A DNA stretch of 64,000 nucleotides from Branchiostoma floridae (GCF_000003815.2 NC_049990.1:16466945-16530944); one strand, 5' to 3'. Numbered from the stretch's first letter, positions 17,501 through 31,184 are shown. A program made the numbers and translations. Notes: generated by a model not told the origin, from the letters alone.

Positions 17501-19480
17501 TGTGCCGCCTCGCGCCTTTGGAACTCGAAATTCTGAAAATATGTTGGGGATGTGTGTCAACCTCAAAGATCTCCATCCCTGAGCAGAGAGCGAGGCGAGT
17601 ACCTTTCCCAAGCCATAAGAAATTAGAGAGGATGGTTGGGTGTTTAGGGTAAAGATACCTTCTTCTTTATATCTCAACACCCTCATACCCTTCCTACTGT
17701 CCCTAATTGACCCGACTTTAATTTTCGCCTGTTTCTGCCAACCACCTTTTTATCTTCCTCCCCAAAGTCAAACTGTGCGCCTTTTTTTGTTATAATATCT
17801 TTCCCTTTTATACCCCTGCACTCATTAGCATACGTGTACATTTGCATAACTCCTCGATTGGTTACCCTCCAAAATTGAGTTAACTGACCACCTGTCTGTG
17901 GCGCGCGGGGACAGGTGTGACGCTGTGAATAGTACACAAAGATTATTCTGTCTCTTTGCATGCAGTTCTGGTCACCACTGGCTGAGCTTGTCCAGGTAGA
18001 CCCACGGGCCAGAGCTGACACATCGTCTTGTTGGGAGACTCGTGCAGTAGTTTCTAACACCACAGCTTATGATGGGCACCAACCTCTTCTGTACTGCTGT
18101 TCACGGGACATGGAAATACAATGTCAGCAAGGCCACGGCAGGTAAGTTTTATGGATGACGACATCATTAATTTTAAACATGTAGCCATGACCGTAGTTGT
18201 AGAAGGGAAACTAGTTCGATGTACATGTAGTAGTCAACTTGGTGAATGATACCAGTCTTCCAGACTTTGTGCATCGATCTTGTATGGCCTGTTTGATGTG
18301 ATACCATCCAAGTTAGTTTTGACCATGACGGAAGCGGGTTTTCCTGCAATGATAATTTTAACCGTTGGACGGCGCTTTTCTTGTCTTTGCCATAGGATGC
18401 ACTCCCTTGGCGAAGCAATCTTGATGCTGTTTCACGGTCCACTCTGCAATGACGAGAAGACATATCCAAACCAGGTAACATAATTATTGTCTGAAGAGTC
18501 AAATTAACCTGATGATATCCCTACTAACTGCTATAATCCAAGTTTATTTTTAGTTGAAAAGACGCCCTCTTTAGAGTATCAATCTATTCATGTAAAACTA
18601 CAATCCATATGTTAACAGTTGCAGAAGCTTTATTCTTTGAATCAACGTTTGAACCTCATTAATAAAATAGAACCATAGACATTATTAACAAAGGGGCACA
18701 ACCTTAGAAGATGAGCAACACGTATAGACAGCGGAAGTTGTAACATTCTATTACAATCTGGGTTCGTATGATTATCTTAGAAACGTAGAAGTGACGGCCC
18801 AGAATTGCATGGAATGGCGCAGGATGGTCCACAAGAGACGTTGCCTTGATGCAGACCACTTGACACAACGATGAAGAGACCTTATTAAGTATCATGTAAG
18901 TCAGTATGATTATCTTACGGTTATCTGACGTTTTTTTTTGCGAGTTACTGTGTGAAGGAAAGACAAAGTTATGTTTTAGATAATTGATGTGACGTGTCAT
19001 AAAAGCGCGACTTGAGCCCCTAACGTTTTTCTGCATCAAAAACCAGGATCATCCCCAGTCCATTCTACTCCACAGCTGCATAACAGTCGAGCCTAACGAT
19101 TTTCTCATCGCATCAATGTGCGCAGTTACAATAAACCTGCTTCCATCAAACATAAATCATGTGTTGAGCTATAACTTGTTATGCTACGTGTTATTCAACC
19201 ATATTTTATCCAATGTGATATCCTAGTCTGTTTTATCAAGCCCCATCCTATGGAATTCCAGTCTTGTGCCTCACGCTAATGTGCCTAGTGCCTCATGCTA
19301 ATTTTTGCCATCGTAATCACAGCATATAGCCCTCTTCACCGCATGGATGCCACACACTTAGTCTTCTAGCGAAGTGGCATCATGACTCGCCACATTGTTC
19401 CCGAATTTTCCAATAGCATTGATACATTACATCCTTTACAAACAATATGTGTCATAGAAAGAAAGATTGTTACTTCCATA
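17500..19480. other. Intergenic, no recognised gene
   Basis: Several open stretches of 60-126 codons exist on both strands, but none shows a recognisable domain, splice structure or protein-like composition. I see no RNA gene. Confidence 0.5.
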
Positions 19481-19844
19481 CAGGGTTGTAGCCAGCATCC
19501 GTTCTTCAGTCCTTTGAAGGAATTTTGCAGCTGGGGACAGAAAAAATTTTTGCCCATTCCGTCCTCGGTAATGGACAAAATCTATATGTAAAGTCAGTAA
19601 AGATATAAAAAAAATGTCTTCTTGTGTAATTTTTCACCAAAACAGATGAACAGCTTAGTCTACCAGCAAAATTGACACCTCAAAATGCAGGGCATTGGGT
19701 TTCAGGGGGTCTAGATTTCAAAATTTTTCAGGGGAGTATGCCCCCGGATCCCCTTAGGGACGAAATGCCTTCGGCTCGACGTCTGGTTCTTTCTGATTCA
19801 AAATCGAGGGGACTGAAAATGATTTAAGGCTGGCTACAACCCTG
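19481..19844. mobile_element. hAT-type MITE, 364 bp, perfect TIRs
   Basis: The element begins CAGGGTTGTAGCCAGC and ends with its exact reverse complement. It is flanked by the perfect 8-bp direct repeat CTTCCATA (19473-19480 and 19845-19852). The termini match those of the MITE at 13452-14032, so both belong to one family. There is no coding capacity. Confidence 0.9.
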
Positions 19845-20421
19845 CTTCCATATTGACGCACTAGCTGCAATTAGGTTGGAATTTGATCTCCCATTTTTTA
19901 GTTGTAACTGCGTTTAAGTTGTGGACCTGGAAGATGTATGTCAATACACAGCTGTAAACCCTTTCAAATCCTTCTATGACCGCAAATCCTTTTGACAGTT
20001 AGGTATCTATAGATTACATCAAATAGCTGGGTGATTTCGGGCATAAATGACGTTATAAAGCCCTCTTGAGATAGGATGTCCCCATTGACGTACTTGGGTG
20101 TTTATCTCTTGCGCTATATAATGGGGAATCTTGGTCTTTATTGCGCTGCATTGTCTAGACCTAAGTCGCATTGGCTTTAAGAGAGATGGCTAAAAGCACC
20201 TCATTTGAGAATGCAGATTATGGCCATTGGTTATAAAGTAAGAAACAAGGACTCTCATCACTAATGAGTTGTCGTGGCTGGTTAAGACTATATTTCCCTA
20301 AAACAAAACACGAACATATTTCAATATATACTATGTACAATATGATATGTACTATGTACATACAGTAATATATGTATAGATCTGGTATCTACAAGGCTGT
20401 CCTGATGAACCCGTATATATA

Positions 20422-20755
20422 CGGGATGCACATATATGATTCCTGTAGGTGGGTCCAGTAAATACAGGTTTGTGGCATTTCTTACCACAGGAAACCGCAT
20501 TGATCTGGAAGTCTGCAGCAGCAGCACAGAATAGGTCACGTTTTACTGATCAGATTAAACAACCAGCTTAGGAGGGTTGACAAAAAAAGTCTGAGCAGGA
20601 CAAAGGATCACAAAGGATCACAAAGGTCATAAACTTAGAACATGCGAGGGCAAGAGAAGTAGTATGGGGATTACGACCCCTATATCCACCTACCAAATAT
20701 CATCAGGATCAATCAAAGGCGCTTTTCGAGTGATGCTGTTCACAGACAGACAGAA

Positions 20756-20795
<40 letters not shown>

Positions 20796-21540
20796 GTACA
20801 AGCCTAAAACATAACCTTGCCATTCTGGCAAAGGTAATAAATATATCTACCTTCGAAACGCACTTTGAATACACACAAAGCTCGCTCCAGGCGCGTAGGG
20901 AAACGCCAGGTCAAGGTTTCGGGTCAAAGTTCAAATCTGACCGGATATCTGTAATCCGCACTGAAGGCCTCGTTCCGGTATTACTCCGCGGGTGGGCACT
21001 CAGAAGTATTCCCTCCGAAATATGAATGGGGCCCCAAAATCGTGTAGACGATGAATTTCCTTTTATCGCTCCCATGTCATATCGAAGGATTTGAGATGAA
21101 AGGTTGTGTATTTCTGACAGGATCGGGTGGAAAAGTTTCGGCATTCGGCCGATTCTCGGACGTGAACGTTTGTTTGTCCTGAGTAATGTGGTCAGCGGGT
21201 CACTGAAGGAAAGCCCCACTTTCTGGATAGTATTTATGTGCAGTTATAGATGTTATAAAAATCGATCCACCTGTCAGATTTTGGGGAATTTTTTTTTTAT
21301 TGAGTACTGGATAAGTGATTTTTCAATAGAAATTAAAACATCTCCAGTAGAGCTGTTTCTTTATTGGATTTTCGCCCATTAAAGTTGCATATTTAAGCAC
21401 TATTGTAAATAAGGCAACAAAAGTCCGGTATGAGGCTTTAAGGTTCCGGTTCGAATTGCGAAGTAATTCGTGAATATAAGACGCAAATCATAGTAAAACC
21501 CGAAAATACGAATGAAGGCTCACCTGGGGGATAACCGCTA
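20422..21540. repeat. Left inverted arm of foldback element
   Basis: It contains (GACA)n near 20741-20792 and words such as GGTGGGTCCAGTAAATACAG that recur reverse-complemented at 32240 onward. A 16-bp palindrome CCCGTATATATACGGG (20411-20425) sits on the outer edge. The open frames here are not gene-like. Confidence 0.8.
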
Positions 21541-24500
21541 ACCGCTAAGCGAACCCTTCGGTAACCGCAAAAAAGCGACCCCTTACGATCGGACTTCCGA
21601 AATTTCAAACATAATGTGCGTTACTTTCAACACTTGAATATCAAAGTAAAACCCGTGGGCAAAAGGTAAAAAGTGATTTGAGTACCCAAAATTACTTTGT
21701 AACTTTTCTACATACGAATGAAGGCTCACCTGGGGGATAACCGCTAACCGCTAAGCGAACCCTTCGGTAACCGCAAAAAAGTGACCCCTTACGATCGGAC
21801 TTCCGAAATTTCAAACAAAATGTGCGTTACTTTCAACTCTTGAGTATCATAGTAAAACCCGTGGGCAAAAGGTAAAAAGTGATTTGAGTACCCAAAATTA
21901 CTTTGTAACTTTTCTACATACGAGTGAAGGCTCACCTGGGGGATAACCGCTAACCGCTAAGCGAACCCTTCGGTAACCGCAAAAAAGTGACCCCTTACGA
22001 TCGGACTTCCGAAATTTCAAACAAAATGTGCGTTACTTTCAACTCTTGAGTATCATAGTAAAACCCGTGGGCAAAAGGTAAAAAGTGATTTGAGTACCCA
22101 AAATTACTTTGTAACTTTTCTACATACGAGTGAAGGCTCACCTGGGGGATAACCGCTAACCGCTAAGCGAACCCTTCGGTAACCGCAAAAAAGCGACCCC
22201 TTACGATCGGACTTCCGAAATTTCAAACAAAATGTGCGTTACTTTCAACACTTGAATATCAAAGTAAAACCAGTGGGCAAAAGGTAAAAAGTGATTTGAG
22301 TACCCAAAATTACTTTGTAACTTTTCTACATACGAATGAAGGCTCACCTGGGGGATAACCGCTAACCGCTAAGCGAACCCTTCGGTAACCGCAAAAAAGC
22401 GACCCCTTACGATCGAACTTCCGAAATTTCAAACAAAATGTGCGTTACTTTCAACACTTGAATATCAAAGTAAAACCCGTGGGCAAAAGGTAAAAAGTGA
22501 TTTGAGTACCCAAAATTACTTTGTAACTTTTCTACATACGAATGAAGGCTCACCTGGGGGTTAACCGCTAAGCGAACCCTTCGGTAACCGCAAAAAAGCA
22601 ACCCCTTACGATCGGACTTCCGAAAATTCAAACAAAATGTGTGTTACTTTCAACACTTGAATATCATAGTAAAACCCTTGAGCAAAAGGTAAAAAGTGAT
22701 TTGAGTACCCAAAATTACTTTGTAACTTTTCTACATACGAATAAAGGCTCACCTGGGGGATAACCGCTAACCGCTAAGCGAACCCTTCGGTAACCGCAAA
22801 AAGCGACGCCTTACGATCGGACTTCCGAAATTTCAAACAAAATGTGCGTTACTTTTAACACTTGAGTATCATAGTAAAACCCGTGGGCAAAAGGTAAAAA
22901 GTGATTTGAGTACCCAAAATTACTTTGTAACTTTTCTACATACGAGTGAAGGCTCACCTGGGGGATAACCGCTAACCGCTAAGCAAACCCTTCGGTAACC
23001 GCAAAAAAGCGACCCCTTACGATTGGACTTCCGAAATTTCAAACAAAATGTGCGTTACTTTTAACACTTGAGTATCATAGTAAAACCCGTGGGCAAAAGG
23101 TAAAAAGTGATTTGAGTACCCAAAATTACTTTGTAACTTTTCTACATACGAATGAAGGCTCACCTGGGGGATAACCGCTAACCGCTAAGCGAACCCTTCG
23201 GTAACCGCAAAAAAGCGACCCCTTACGATCGGACTTCCGAAATTTCAAACATAATGTGCGTTACTTTCAACACTTGAATATCAAAGTAAAACCCGTGGGC
23301 AAAAGGTAAAAAGTGATTTGAGTACCCAAAATTACTTTGTAACTTTTCTACATACGAATGAAGGCTCACCTGGGGGATTACCGCTTACCGCTAAGCGAAC
23401 CCTTCGGTAACCGCAAAAAAAGCGTCCCCTTACGATCGGACTTCCGAAATTTCAAAAAAAATGTGCGTTACTTTCAACACTTGAATATCAAAGTAAAACC
23501 CGTGGGCAAAAGGTAAAAAGTGATTTTAGTACCCAAAATTACTTTGTAAGTTTTCTACATACGAATGAAGGCTCACCTGGGGGATAACCGCTAAGCGAAC
23601 CCTTCGGTAACCGCAAAAAAGCGACCCCTTACGATCGGACTTCCGAAATTTCAAACAAAATGTGCGTTACTTTCAACATTTGAGTATCATAGTAAAACCC
23701 GTGGGCAAAAGGTAAAAAGTGATTTGAGTACCCAAAATTACTTTGTAACTTTTCTACATACCAATGAAGGCTCACCTGGGGGATAACCGCTAACCGCTAA
23801 GCGAACCCTTCGGTAACCGCAAAAAAGCGACCCCTTACGATCGGACTTCCAAAATTTCAAACAAAATGTGCGTTACTTTCAACACTTGCGTATCATAGTA
23901 AAACCCGTGAGCAAAATGTAAAAAGTGATTTGAGTACCCAAAATTACTTTGTAACTTTTCTACATACGAATGAAGGCTCACCTGGGGGTTAACCGCTAAG
24001 CGAACCCTTCGGTAACCGCAAAAAAACAACCCCTTACGATCGGACTTCCGAAATTTCAAACAAAATGTGCGTTACTTTCAACACTTGAATATCATAGTAA
24101 AACCCTTGAACAAAAGGTTAAAAGTGATTTGAGTACCCAAAATTACTTTGTAACTTTTCTACATACGAATGAAGGCTCACCCAGGGGATAACCGCTAACC
24201 GCTAAGCGAACCCTTCGGTAACCGCAAAAAAGCGACCCCTTACGATCGGACTTCCAAAATTTCAAACAAAATGTGCGTTACTTTCAACACTTGCGTATCA
24301 TAGTAAAACCCGTGAGCAAAATGTAAAAAGTGATTTGAGTACCCAAAATTACTTTGTAACTTTTCTACATACGAATGAAGGCTCACCTGGGGGTTAACCG
24401 CTAAGCGAACCCTTCGGTAACCGCAAAAAAACAACCCCTTACGATCGGACTTCCGAAATTTCAAACAAAATGTGCGTTACTTTCAACACTTGAATATCAT

Positions 24501-24855
24501 AGTAAAACCCTTGAACAAAAGGTTAAAAGTGATTTGAGTACCCAAAATTACTTTGTAACTTTTCTACATACGAATGAAGGCTCACCTGGGGGATAGTCGC
24601 TAACCGCTAAGCGAACCCTTCGGTAACCGCAAAAAAGCGACCCCTTACGATCGGACTTCCGAAATTTCAAACAAAATGTGCGTTACTTTCAACACTTGAA
24701 TATCAAAGTAAAAGCCCGTGGGCAAAAGGTAAAAAGTGATTTGAGTACCCAAAATTACTTTGTAACTTTTCTACATACGAATGAAGGCTCACCTGGGGGA
24801 CAACCGCTAACCGCTAAGCGAACCCTTCGGTAACCGCAAAAAAGCGACCCCTTAC
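21511..24855. repeat. 206-bp satellite array, first block
   Basis: Starts of the shared word TGAAGGCTCACCTGGGGG fall at 21513, 21719 and 21925, a 206-bp period, and continue to about 24855 (about 16 units). Variants lacking 13 bp of the AACCGCTAACCGCTAAGCG segment give 193-bp units. Alternation of the two makes a 405-bp higher-order repeat (for example 23835-24239 against 24240-24644). Confidence 0.9.
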
Positions 24856-25721
24856 ATCTGCATCTGCATCTGCATCTGCATATATACCCCCAAATGACCC
24901 CGCGAGGGGCAAAAGTAGGGGGGGGGGAGCTGAGGCTCCCGGGTTAGGGCGGGCAGGCCGCCTGCCTGGCACGGAAGTGCTCAACGTTGGGAGCGCTTAC
25001 AACCGTGCCAGGCTGGGCATTCCACTCGGGAATTGTGCGTGGGAAAAAAGAGTGTTTGTAGATGTCGGTGCGTGCGAATATGTGTTGATATTTGAAGTCG
25101 TGACTACCCCGGGTGCGCCCTTGGGCAGGCTTCAGAATATTGCTGGCGTCTATGTTAATATTATTGTTGACTACTTTATAGAAAAAGGTGAGGCGGGCTT
25201 CCTCCTCCTTTCGGAGAGAGGGCGCCACTGCAGGTCTGAAAGCATTTGTGTCACGCTGCTAGTCTGCCGGTAGTCATTTAGGGTCACTCGGGCTGCCCTG
25301 CGCTGGACGGCCTCCACCGCCTGTATCCCTTTGTTGGTGTACGGGTCCCAGACGATGGCACTATATTCCAAGTGGGGCCGTACCAGCGCTTTGTAACAAG
25401 TGGCCTTGACCCTAGATGGACAATGGGTCAAGTTGCGCCGAATGACTCCTAGGACCTTACCAGCTTTGCTAGTGGCGTGGTTGATATGGGTGTCCCACCG
25501 CAAATCGTCGGACAGTTGTACTACAAGATAGGGGTGGGACTTAACACCGGTAAGGGCTTCTCCACAGAGGGAGTACTGAGTTATGATGGGGTGCTTTTTA
25601 CGGGTGATATGGAGGATGTGACATTTAGAGGGGTTGAACGACATGAGCCAACGATTTTGCCATTCTGTTAGCGCATCGAGGTCAGACTGCAGCCCTTGTG
25701 CGTCAGAAGACTTGCTGATAG
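24856..25721 (-). mobile_element. Non-LTR retrotransposon 3' fragment, copy 1
   Basis: Minus-strand frames 25644-25171 and 25228-24944 encode the thumb and C-terminal part of a CR1/Jockey-like reverse transcriptase: F-N-P-S-K-C-H-I-L, L-V-R-P-H-L-E-Y, then R-R-A-A-R-V and F-Y-K-V-V-N. A frameshift separates the two. The 3' end is a (CAGATG)n tail at 24856-24880. CCCTTAC flanks both ends as a target duplication. It is 5'-truncated and inactive. Confidence 0.85.
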
Positions 25722-26140
25722 CCCTTACGATCGGACTTCCGAAATTTCAAACAAAATGTGCGTTACTTTCAACACTTGAATATCATAGTAAAACCCGTGG
25801 GCAAAAGGTAAAAAGTGATTTGAGTACCTAAAATTACTTTGTAACTTTTCTACATACGAATGAACGCTCACCTGGGGGACAACCGCTAACCGCTAAGCGA
25901 ACCCTTCGGTAACCGGAAAAAAGCGACCCCTTACGATCGAACTTCCAAAATTTCAAACAAAATGTGCGTTACTTTCAACACTTGAATATCATAGTAAAAC
26001 CCGTGGGCAAAAGGTAAAAAGTGATTTGAGTACCCAAAATTACTTTGTAACTTTTCTACATACGAATGAAGGCTCACCTGGGGGACAACCGCTAACCGCT
26101 AAGCGAACCCTTCGGTAACCGCAAAAAAGCGACCCCTTAC
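25722..26140. repeat. 206-bp satellite, two units between retrotransposon copies
   Basis: Two units join the duplicated retrotransposon fragments. They carry shared private changes such as GGGGACAACCGC, showing that retrotransposon plus satellite was duplicated as a 1285-bp block. Confidence 0.85.
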
Positions 26141-27006
26141 ATCTGCATCTGCATCTGCATCTGCATATATACCCCCAAATGACCCCGCGAGGGGCAAAAG
26201 TAGGGGGGGGGGAGCTGAGGCTCCCGGGTTAGGGCGGGCAGGCCGCCTGCCTGGCACGGAAGTGCTCAACGTTGGGAGCGCTTACAACCGTGCCAGGCTG
26301 GGCATTCCACTCGGGAATTGTGCGTGGGAAAAAAGAGTGTTTGTAGATGTCGGTGCGTGCGAATATGTGTTGATATTTGAAGTCGTGACTACCCCGGGTG
26401 CGCCCTTGGGCAGGCTTCAGAATATTGCTGGCGTCTATGTTAATATTATTGTTGACTACTTTATAGAAAAAGGTGAGGCGGGCTTCCTCCTCCTTTCGGA
26501 GAGAGGGCGCCACTGCAGGTCTGAAAGCATTTGTGTCACGCTGCTAGTCTGCCGGTAGTCATTTAGGGTCACTCGGGCTGCCCTGCGCTGGACGGCCTCC
26601 ACCGCCTGTATCCCTTTGTTGGTGTACGGGTCCCAGACGATGGCACTATATTCCAAGTGGGGCCGTACCAGCGCTTTGTAACAAGTGGCCTTGACCCTAG
26701 ATGGACAATGGGTCAAGTTGCGCCGAATGACTCCTAGGACCTTACCAGCTTTGCTAGTGGCGTGGTTGATATGGGTGTCCCACCGCAAATCGTCGGACAG
26801 TTGTACTACAAGATAGGGGTGGGACTTAACACCGGTAAGGGCTTCTCCACAGAGGGAGTACTGAGTTATGATGGGGTGCTTTTTACGGGTGATATGGAGG
26901 ATGTGACATTTAGAGGGGTTGAACGACATGAGCCAACGATTTTGCCATTCTGTTAGCGCATCGAGGTCAGACTGCAGCCCTTGTGCGTCAGAAGACTTGC
27001 TGATAG
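26141..27006 (-). mobile_element. Non-LTR retrotransposon 3' fragment, copy 2
   Basis: This is a copy of 24856-25721 at an exact 1285-bp offset, with the same frameshift and tail. It is a product of satellite-array duplication rather than of a second insertion. Confidence 0.85.
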
Positions 27007-29454
27007 CCCTTACGATCGGACTTCCGAAATTTCAAACAAAATGTGCGTTACTTTCAACACTTGAATATCATAGTAAAACCCGTGGGCAAAAGGTAAAAAG
27101 TGATTTGAGTACCTAAAATTACTTTGTAACTTTTCTACATACGAATGAAGGCTCACCTGGGGGATAACCGCTAACCGCTAAGCGACCCCTTCGGAACCGC
27201 AAAAAAGCGACTTACGATCGGACTTCCGAAATTTCAAACAAAATGTGCGTTACTTTCAACACTTGAATATCATAGTAAAACCCTTGAACAAAAGGTTAAA
27301 AGTGATTTGAGTACCCAAAATTACTTTGTAACTTTTCTACATACGAATGAAGGCTCACCCAGGGGATAACCGCTAACCGCTAAGCGAACCCTTCGGTAAC
27401 CGCAAAAAAGCGACCCCTTACGATCGGACTTCCAAAATTTCAAACAAAATGTGCGTTACTTTCAACACTTGCGTATCATAGTAAAACCCGTGAGCAAAAT
27501 GTAAAAAGTGATTTGAGTACCCAAAATTACTTTGTAACTTTTCTACATACGAATGAAGGCTCACCTGGGGGTTAACCGCTAAGCGAACCCTTCGGTAACC
27601 GCAAAAAAACAACCCCTTACGATCGGACTTCCGAAATTTCAAACAAAATGTGCGTTACTTTCAACACTTGAATATCATAGTAAAACCCTTGAACAAAAGG
27701 TTAAAAGTGATTTGAGTACCCAAAATTACTTTGTAACTTTTCTACATACGAATGAAGGCTCACCCAGGGGATAACCGCTAACCGCTAAGCGAACCCTTCG
27801 GTAACCGCAAAAAAGCGACCCCTTACGATCGGACTTCCAAAATTTCAAACAAAATGTGCGTTACTTTCAACACTTGAGTATCATAGTAAAACCCGTGGGC
27901 AAAATGTAAAAAGTGATTTGAGTACCAAAAATTACTTTGTAACTTTTCTACATACCAATGAAGGCTCACCTGGGGGATAACCGCTAACCGCTAGGCGAAC
28001 CCTTCGGTAACCGCAAAAAAGCGACCCCTTACGATCGGACTTCCGAAATTTCAATAAAATGTGCGTTACTTTCAACACTTGAGTATCATAGTAAAACCCG
28101 TGGGCAAAAGGTAAAAAGTGATTTGAGTACCCAAAATTACTTTGTAACTTTTCTACATACGAATGAAGGCTCACCTGGGGGATAACCGCTAACCGCTAAG
28201 CGAACCCTTCGGTAACCGCAAAAAAGCGACCCCTTACGATCGGACTTCCGAAATTTCAAACATAATGTGCGTTACTTTCAACACTTGAATATCAAAGTAA
28301 AACCCTTGGGCAAAAGGTAAAAAGTGATTTGAGTACCCAAAATTACTTTGTAACTTTTCTACATACGAATGAAGGCTCACCTGGGGGACAACCGCTAACC
28401 GCTAAGCGAACCCTTCGGTAACCGCAAAAAAGCGACCCCTTACGATCGGACTTCCGAAATTTCAAACAAAATGTGCGTTACTTTCAACACTTGAATATCA
28501 TAGTAAAACCCTTGAGCAAAAGGTTAAAAGTGATTTGAGTACCCAAAATTACTTTGTAACTTTTCTACATACGAATGAAGGCTCACCCAGGGGATAACCG
28601 CTAACCGCTAAGCGAACCCTTCGGTAACCGCAAAAAAGCGACCCCTTACGATCGGACTTCCAAAATTTCAAACAAAATGTGCGTTACTTTCAACACTTGA
28701 GTATCATAGTAAAACCCGTGGGCAAAATGTAAAAAGTGATTTGAGTACCCAAAATTACTTTGTAACTTTTCTACATACCAATGAAGGCTCACCTGGGGGA
28801 TAACCGCTAACCGCTAGGCGAACCCTTTGGTAACCGCAAAAAAGCGACCCCTTACGATCGGACATCCGAAATTTCAAACAAAATTTGCGTTACTTTCAAC
28901 ACTTGAATATCAAAGTAAAACCAGTGGGCAAAAGGTAAAAAGTGATTTGAGTACCCAAAATTACTTTGTAACTTTTCTACATACGAATGAAGGCTCACCT
29001 GGGGGATAACCGCTAACCGCTAAGCGAACCCTTCGGTAACCGCAAAAAAGCGACCCCTTACGATCGGACTTCCGAAATTTCAAACATAATGTGCGTTACT
29101 TTCAACACTTGAATATCAAAGTAAAACCAGTGGGCAAAAGGTAAAAAGTGATTTGAGTAACCAAAATTACTTTGTAACTTTTCTACATACGAATGAAGGC
29201 TCACCTGGGGGATAACCGCTAATCGCTAAGCGAACCCTTCGGTAACCGCAAAAAAAGCGTCCCCTTACGATCGGACTTCCGAAATTTCAATAAAATGTGC
29301 GTTACTTTCAACACTTGAGTATCATAGTAAAACCCGCGGGCAAAAGGTAAAAAGTGATTTGAGTACCCAAAATTACTTTGTAACTTTTCTACATACGAAT
29401 GAAGGCTCACCTGGGGGATAACCGCTAACCGCTAAGCGAACCCTTCGGTAACCA
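27007..29454. repeat. 206-bp satellite array, second block
   Basis: About 12 units, including the 405-bp alternating type (27418 region) and variants with CCCAGGGGAT instead of CCTGGGGGAT. Apparent 60-80 codon frames are repeat artefacts, since 206 is not divisible by three. Confidence 0.9.
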
Positions 29455-30833
29455 CTTCACTTCACTTCACTTTATTTATTTTACGAGTAATTACATCTCA
29501 GGCCGGAAATCGGCCTGCTTTTCAAGTAATCCTGGACATAAAAGTACAAAGTACACATAGCACATATACAATACATAATAAAAATTATCCATTATCAAAG
29601 TCCAGACTACGGAGCATCAGCCAGATCAAGTTCTAATTCTCAATGAACTTCGTAAAAGTCCTGAGGCTGAGCAATTGCCGTTGCTTTAGCGGTAGTGAAT
29701 TCCAGAGGAAAGGTCCGTAGGACTGTAGACTGTTTCGGAATGCAATGACTCTTGCTGGTGGACAGCAGAGTAGGTGAGGGTCGTAGTCCCTTAGACGTTT
29801 TACCTCTGACCGAGTAGGGCGTACACTCATTGTTGGTGGAGCCTCCCACTTGAACAAAGATGCCAAGTACGCCGGCGCCTTTCCACGAATTGTCTTAAAG
29901 ACAGTAACAAGAGTCGTAATTTCTGTCCGTTTACGCACAGAGTCTATCCCTGCCTCTGGTCTCAAGTTGTCGACTGTCACGTGGTCTCGGAGTTTGTGTC
30001 CTGTGATGAGCCTTGCAGCCCTGTTTACCAGTCTATCCAGCTGTAACATAAGAGTTTTGTTGCCTTGTTCAAGGCTTGGTAGCCATGCTGTGGCGCAATA
30101 CTCCAGATGAGCCAGTAATAGTGTCTGATACATGGTTTTCAGCACTTCGTCCGTAACAAAGGCTCTGGCACGTCCCATTGCTCCAAGTCCGCTAAGAAGC
30201 TTCTTCGTGATTTTTTGTACAAGTGCTGCCCACCTGAGCGCTGGGTCAAGAGTAATGCCCAGGTAAGTGAACGAGTCAACTTGTTCGTAAACGTTCACAC
30301 CGTCTGTTATGTCGACGGTTGTCCCAGCATGCTTCAGTTTCTGAGGGAGCCCGAAGAGCATCGATTTGGTCTTGTCTGGGTGAAGCAGTAACCTGTTTTC
30401 ACTTAACCATTTTACCACTCTCTTCATGTCCATAGAGACAGTCTCTTCACATACCTTCACGGAAACAGCAGAATAGTACAGGACCGTATCATCAGCATAC
30501 ATGTGAATACTGCATTTTTGGATGACATTGGGTAAATCGTTAACATACAAACAGAATAATAGCGGACCTAGGATACTTCCCTGAGGTACCCCACAAGAGA
30601 CCCGAGTTTTTGAAGAGTATTGACCCTGAAGACACGTGCACTGAAGGCGCTCAGAGAGGTAAGATGTAAACCATTTCATAGCGTCACTGTCGAAGCCAAA
30701 CTTCTTGAGTTTACTTAACATAATCTCGTGGTTGACCGAATCGAACGCCTTCCTTAGGTCCAGAAATAGTGCCACTGTGACCTTGGAGCAGATGTAATGT
30801 CCTCGACAACCTTCTGTACAGCCGTCGCAGCAC
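29455..30833 (-). mobile_element. Non-LTR retrotransposon with most of the reverse-transcriptase domain
   Basis: The minus-strand frame 30838-29633 (401 codons) encodes the palm and thumb of a reverse transcriptase. Motif A is F-L-D-L-R-K-A-F-D, motif B is G-V-P-Q-G-S-I-L-G-P, and motif C is Y-A-D-D. The frame then runs through Y-L-G-I-T-L-D and L-L-L-A-H-L-E-Y to W-N-S-L-P. Sequence just upstream (A-V-Q-K-V-V-E-D-I) is in another frame, so there is a frameshift as well as 5' truncation. The 3' end is a (GTGAA)n-type tail at 29455-29475. It interrupts the satellite at GGTAACC/GCAAAAAAGCG. Confidence 0.9.
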
Positions 30834-31184
30834 CGCAAAAAAGCGACCCCTTACGATCGGACTTTCAAACATAATGTGCGTTACTTTCAACACTTGAATA
30901 TCAAAGTAAAACCCGTGGGTCGCTTTTTTGCGGTTACCGAAGGGTTCGCTTAGCGGTTAGCGGTTATCCCCCAGGTGAGCCTTCATTCGTATGTAGAAAA
31001 GTTACAAAGTAATTTTGGGTACTCAAATCACTTTTTACCTTTTGCCCACGGGTTTTACTATGATACTCAAGTGTTGAAAGTAACGCACATTTTGTTTGAA
31101 ATTTCGGAAGTCCGATCGTAAGGGGTCGCTTTTTTGCGGTTACCGAAGGGTTCGCTTAGCGGTTAGCGGTTATCCCCCAGGTGA
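30834..31184. repeat. Satellite remnant and orientation switch
   Basis: A partial unit ends at 30916 (AAACCCGTGG) and meets an inverted unit starting GTCGCTTTTTTGCGG. From here to about 31190 the repeat reads on the opposite strand. Confidence 0.85.

Noticed and set aside
17683-18502. Open frames of 61-126 codons
   Set aside because: No motif, no conserved partner elsewhere in the window and unremarkable composition; chance frames.
21513-29410. Repeated 60-80 codon minus-strand frames in the satellite (for example 23835-24059)
   Set aside because: The 206-bp period is not a multiple of three and the frames shift with unit variants; they are repeat artefacts.
21511-30916. CRISPR-like regular array
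   Set aside because: Units are 206 bp of near-identical sequence with no repeat/spacer division, in a eukaryotic context with retrotransposons.
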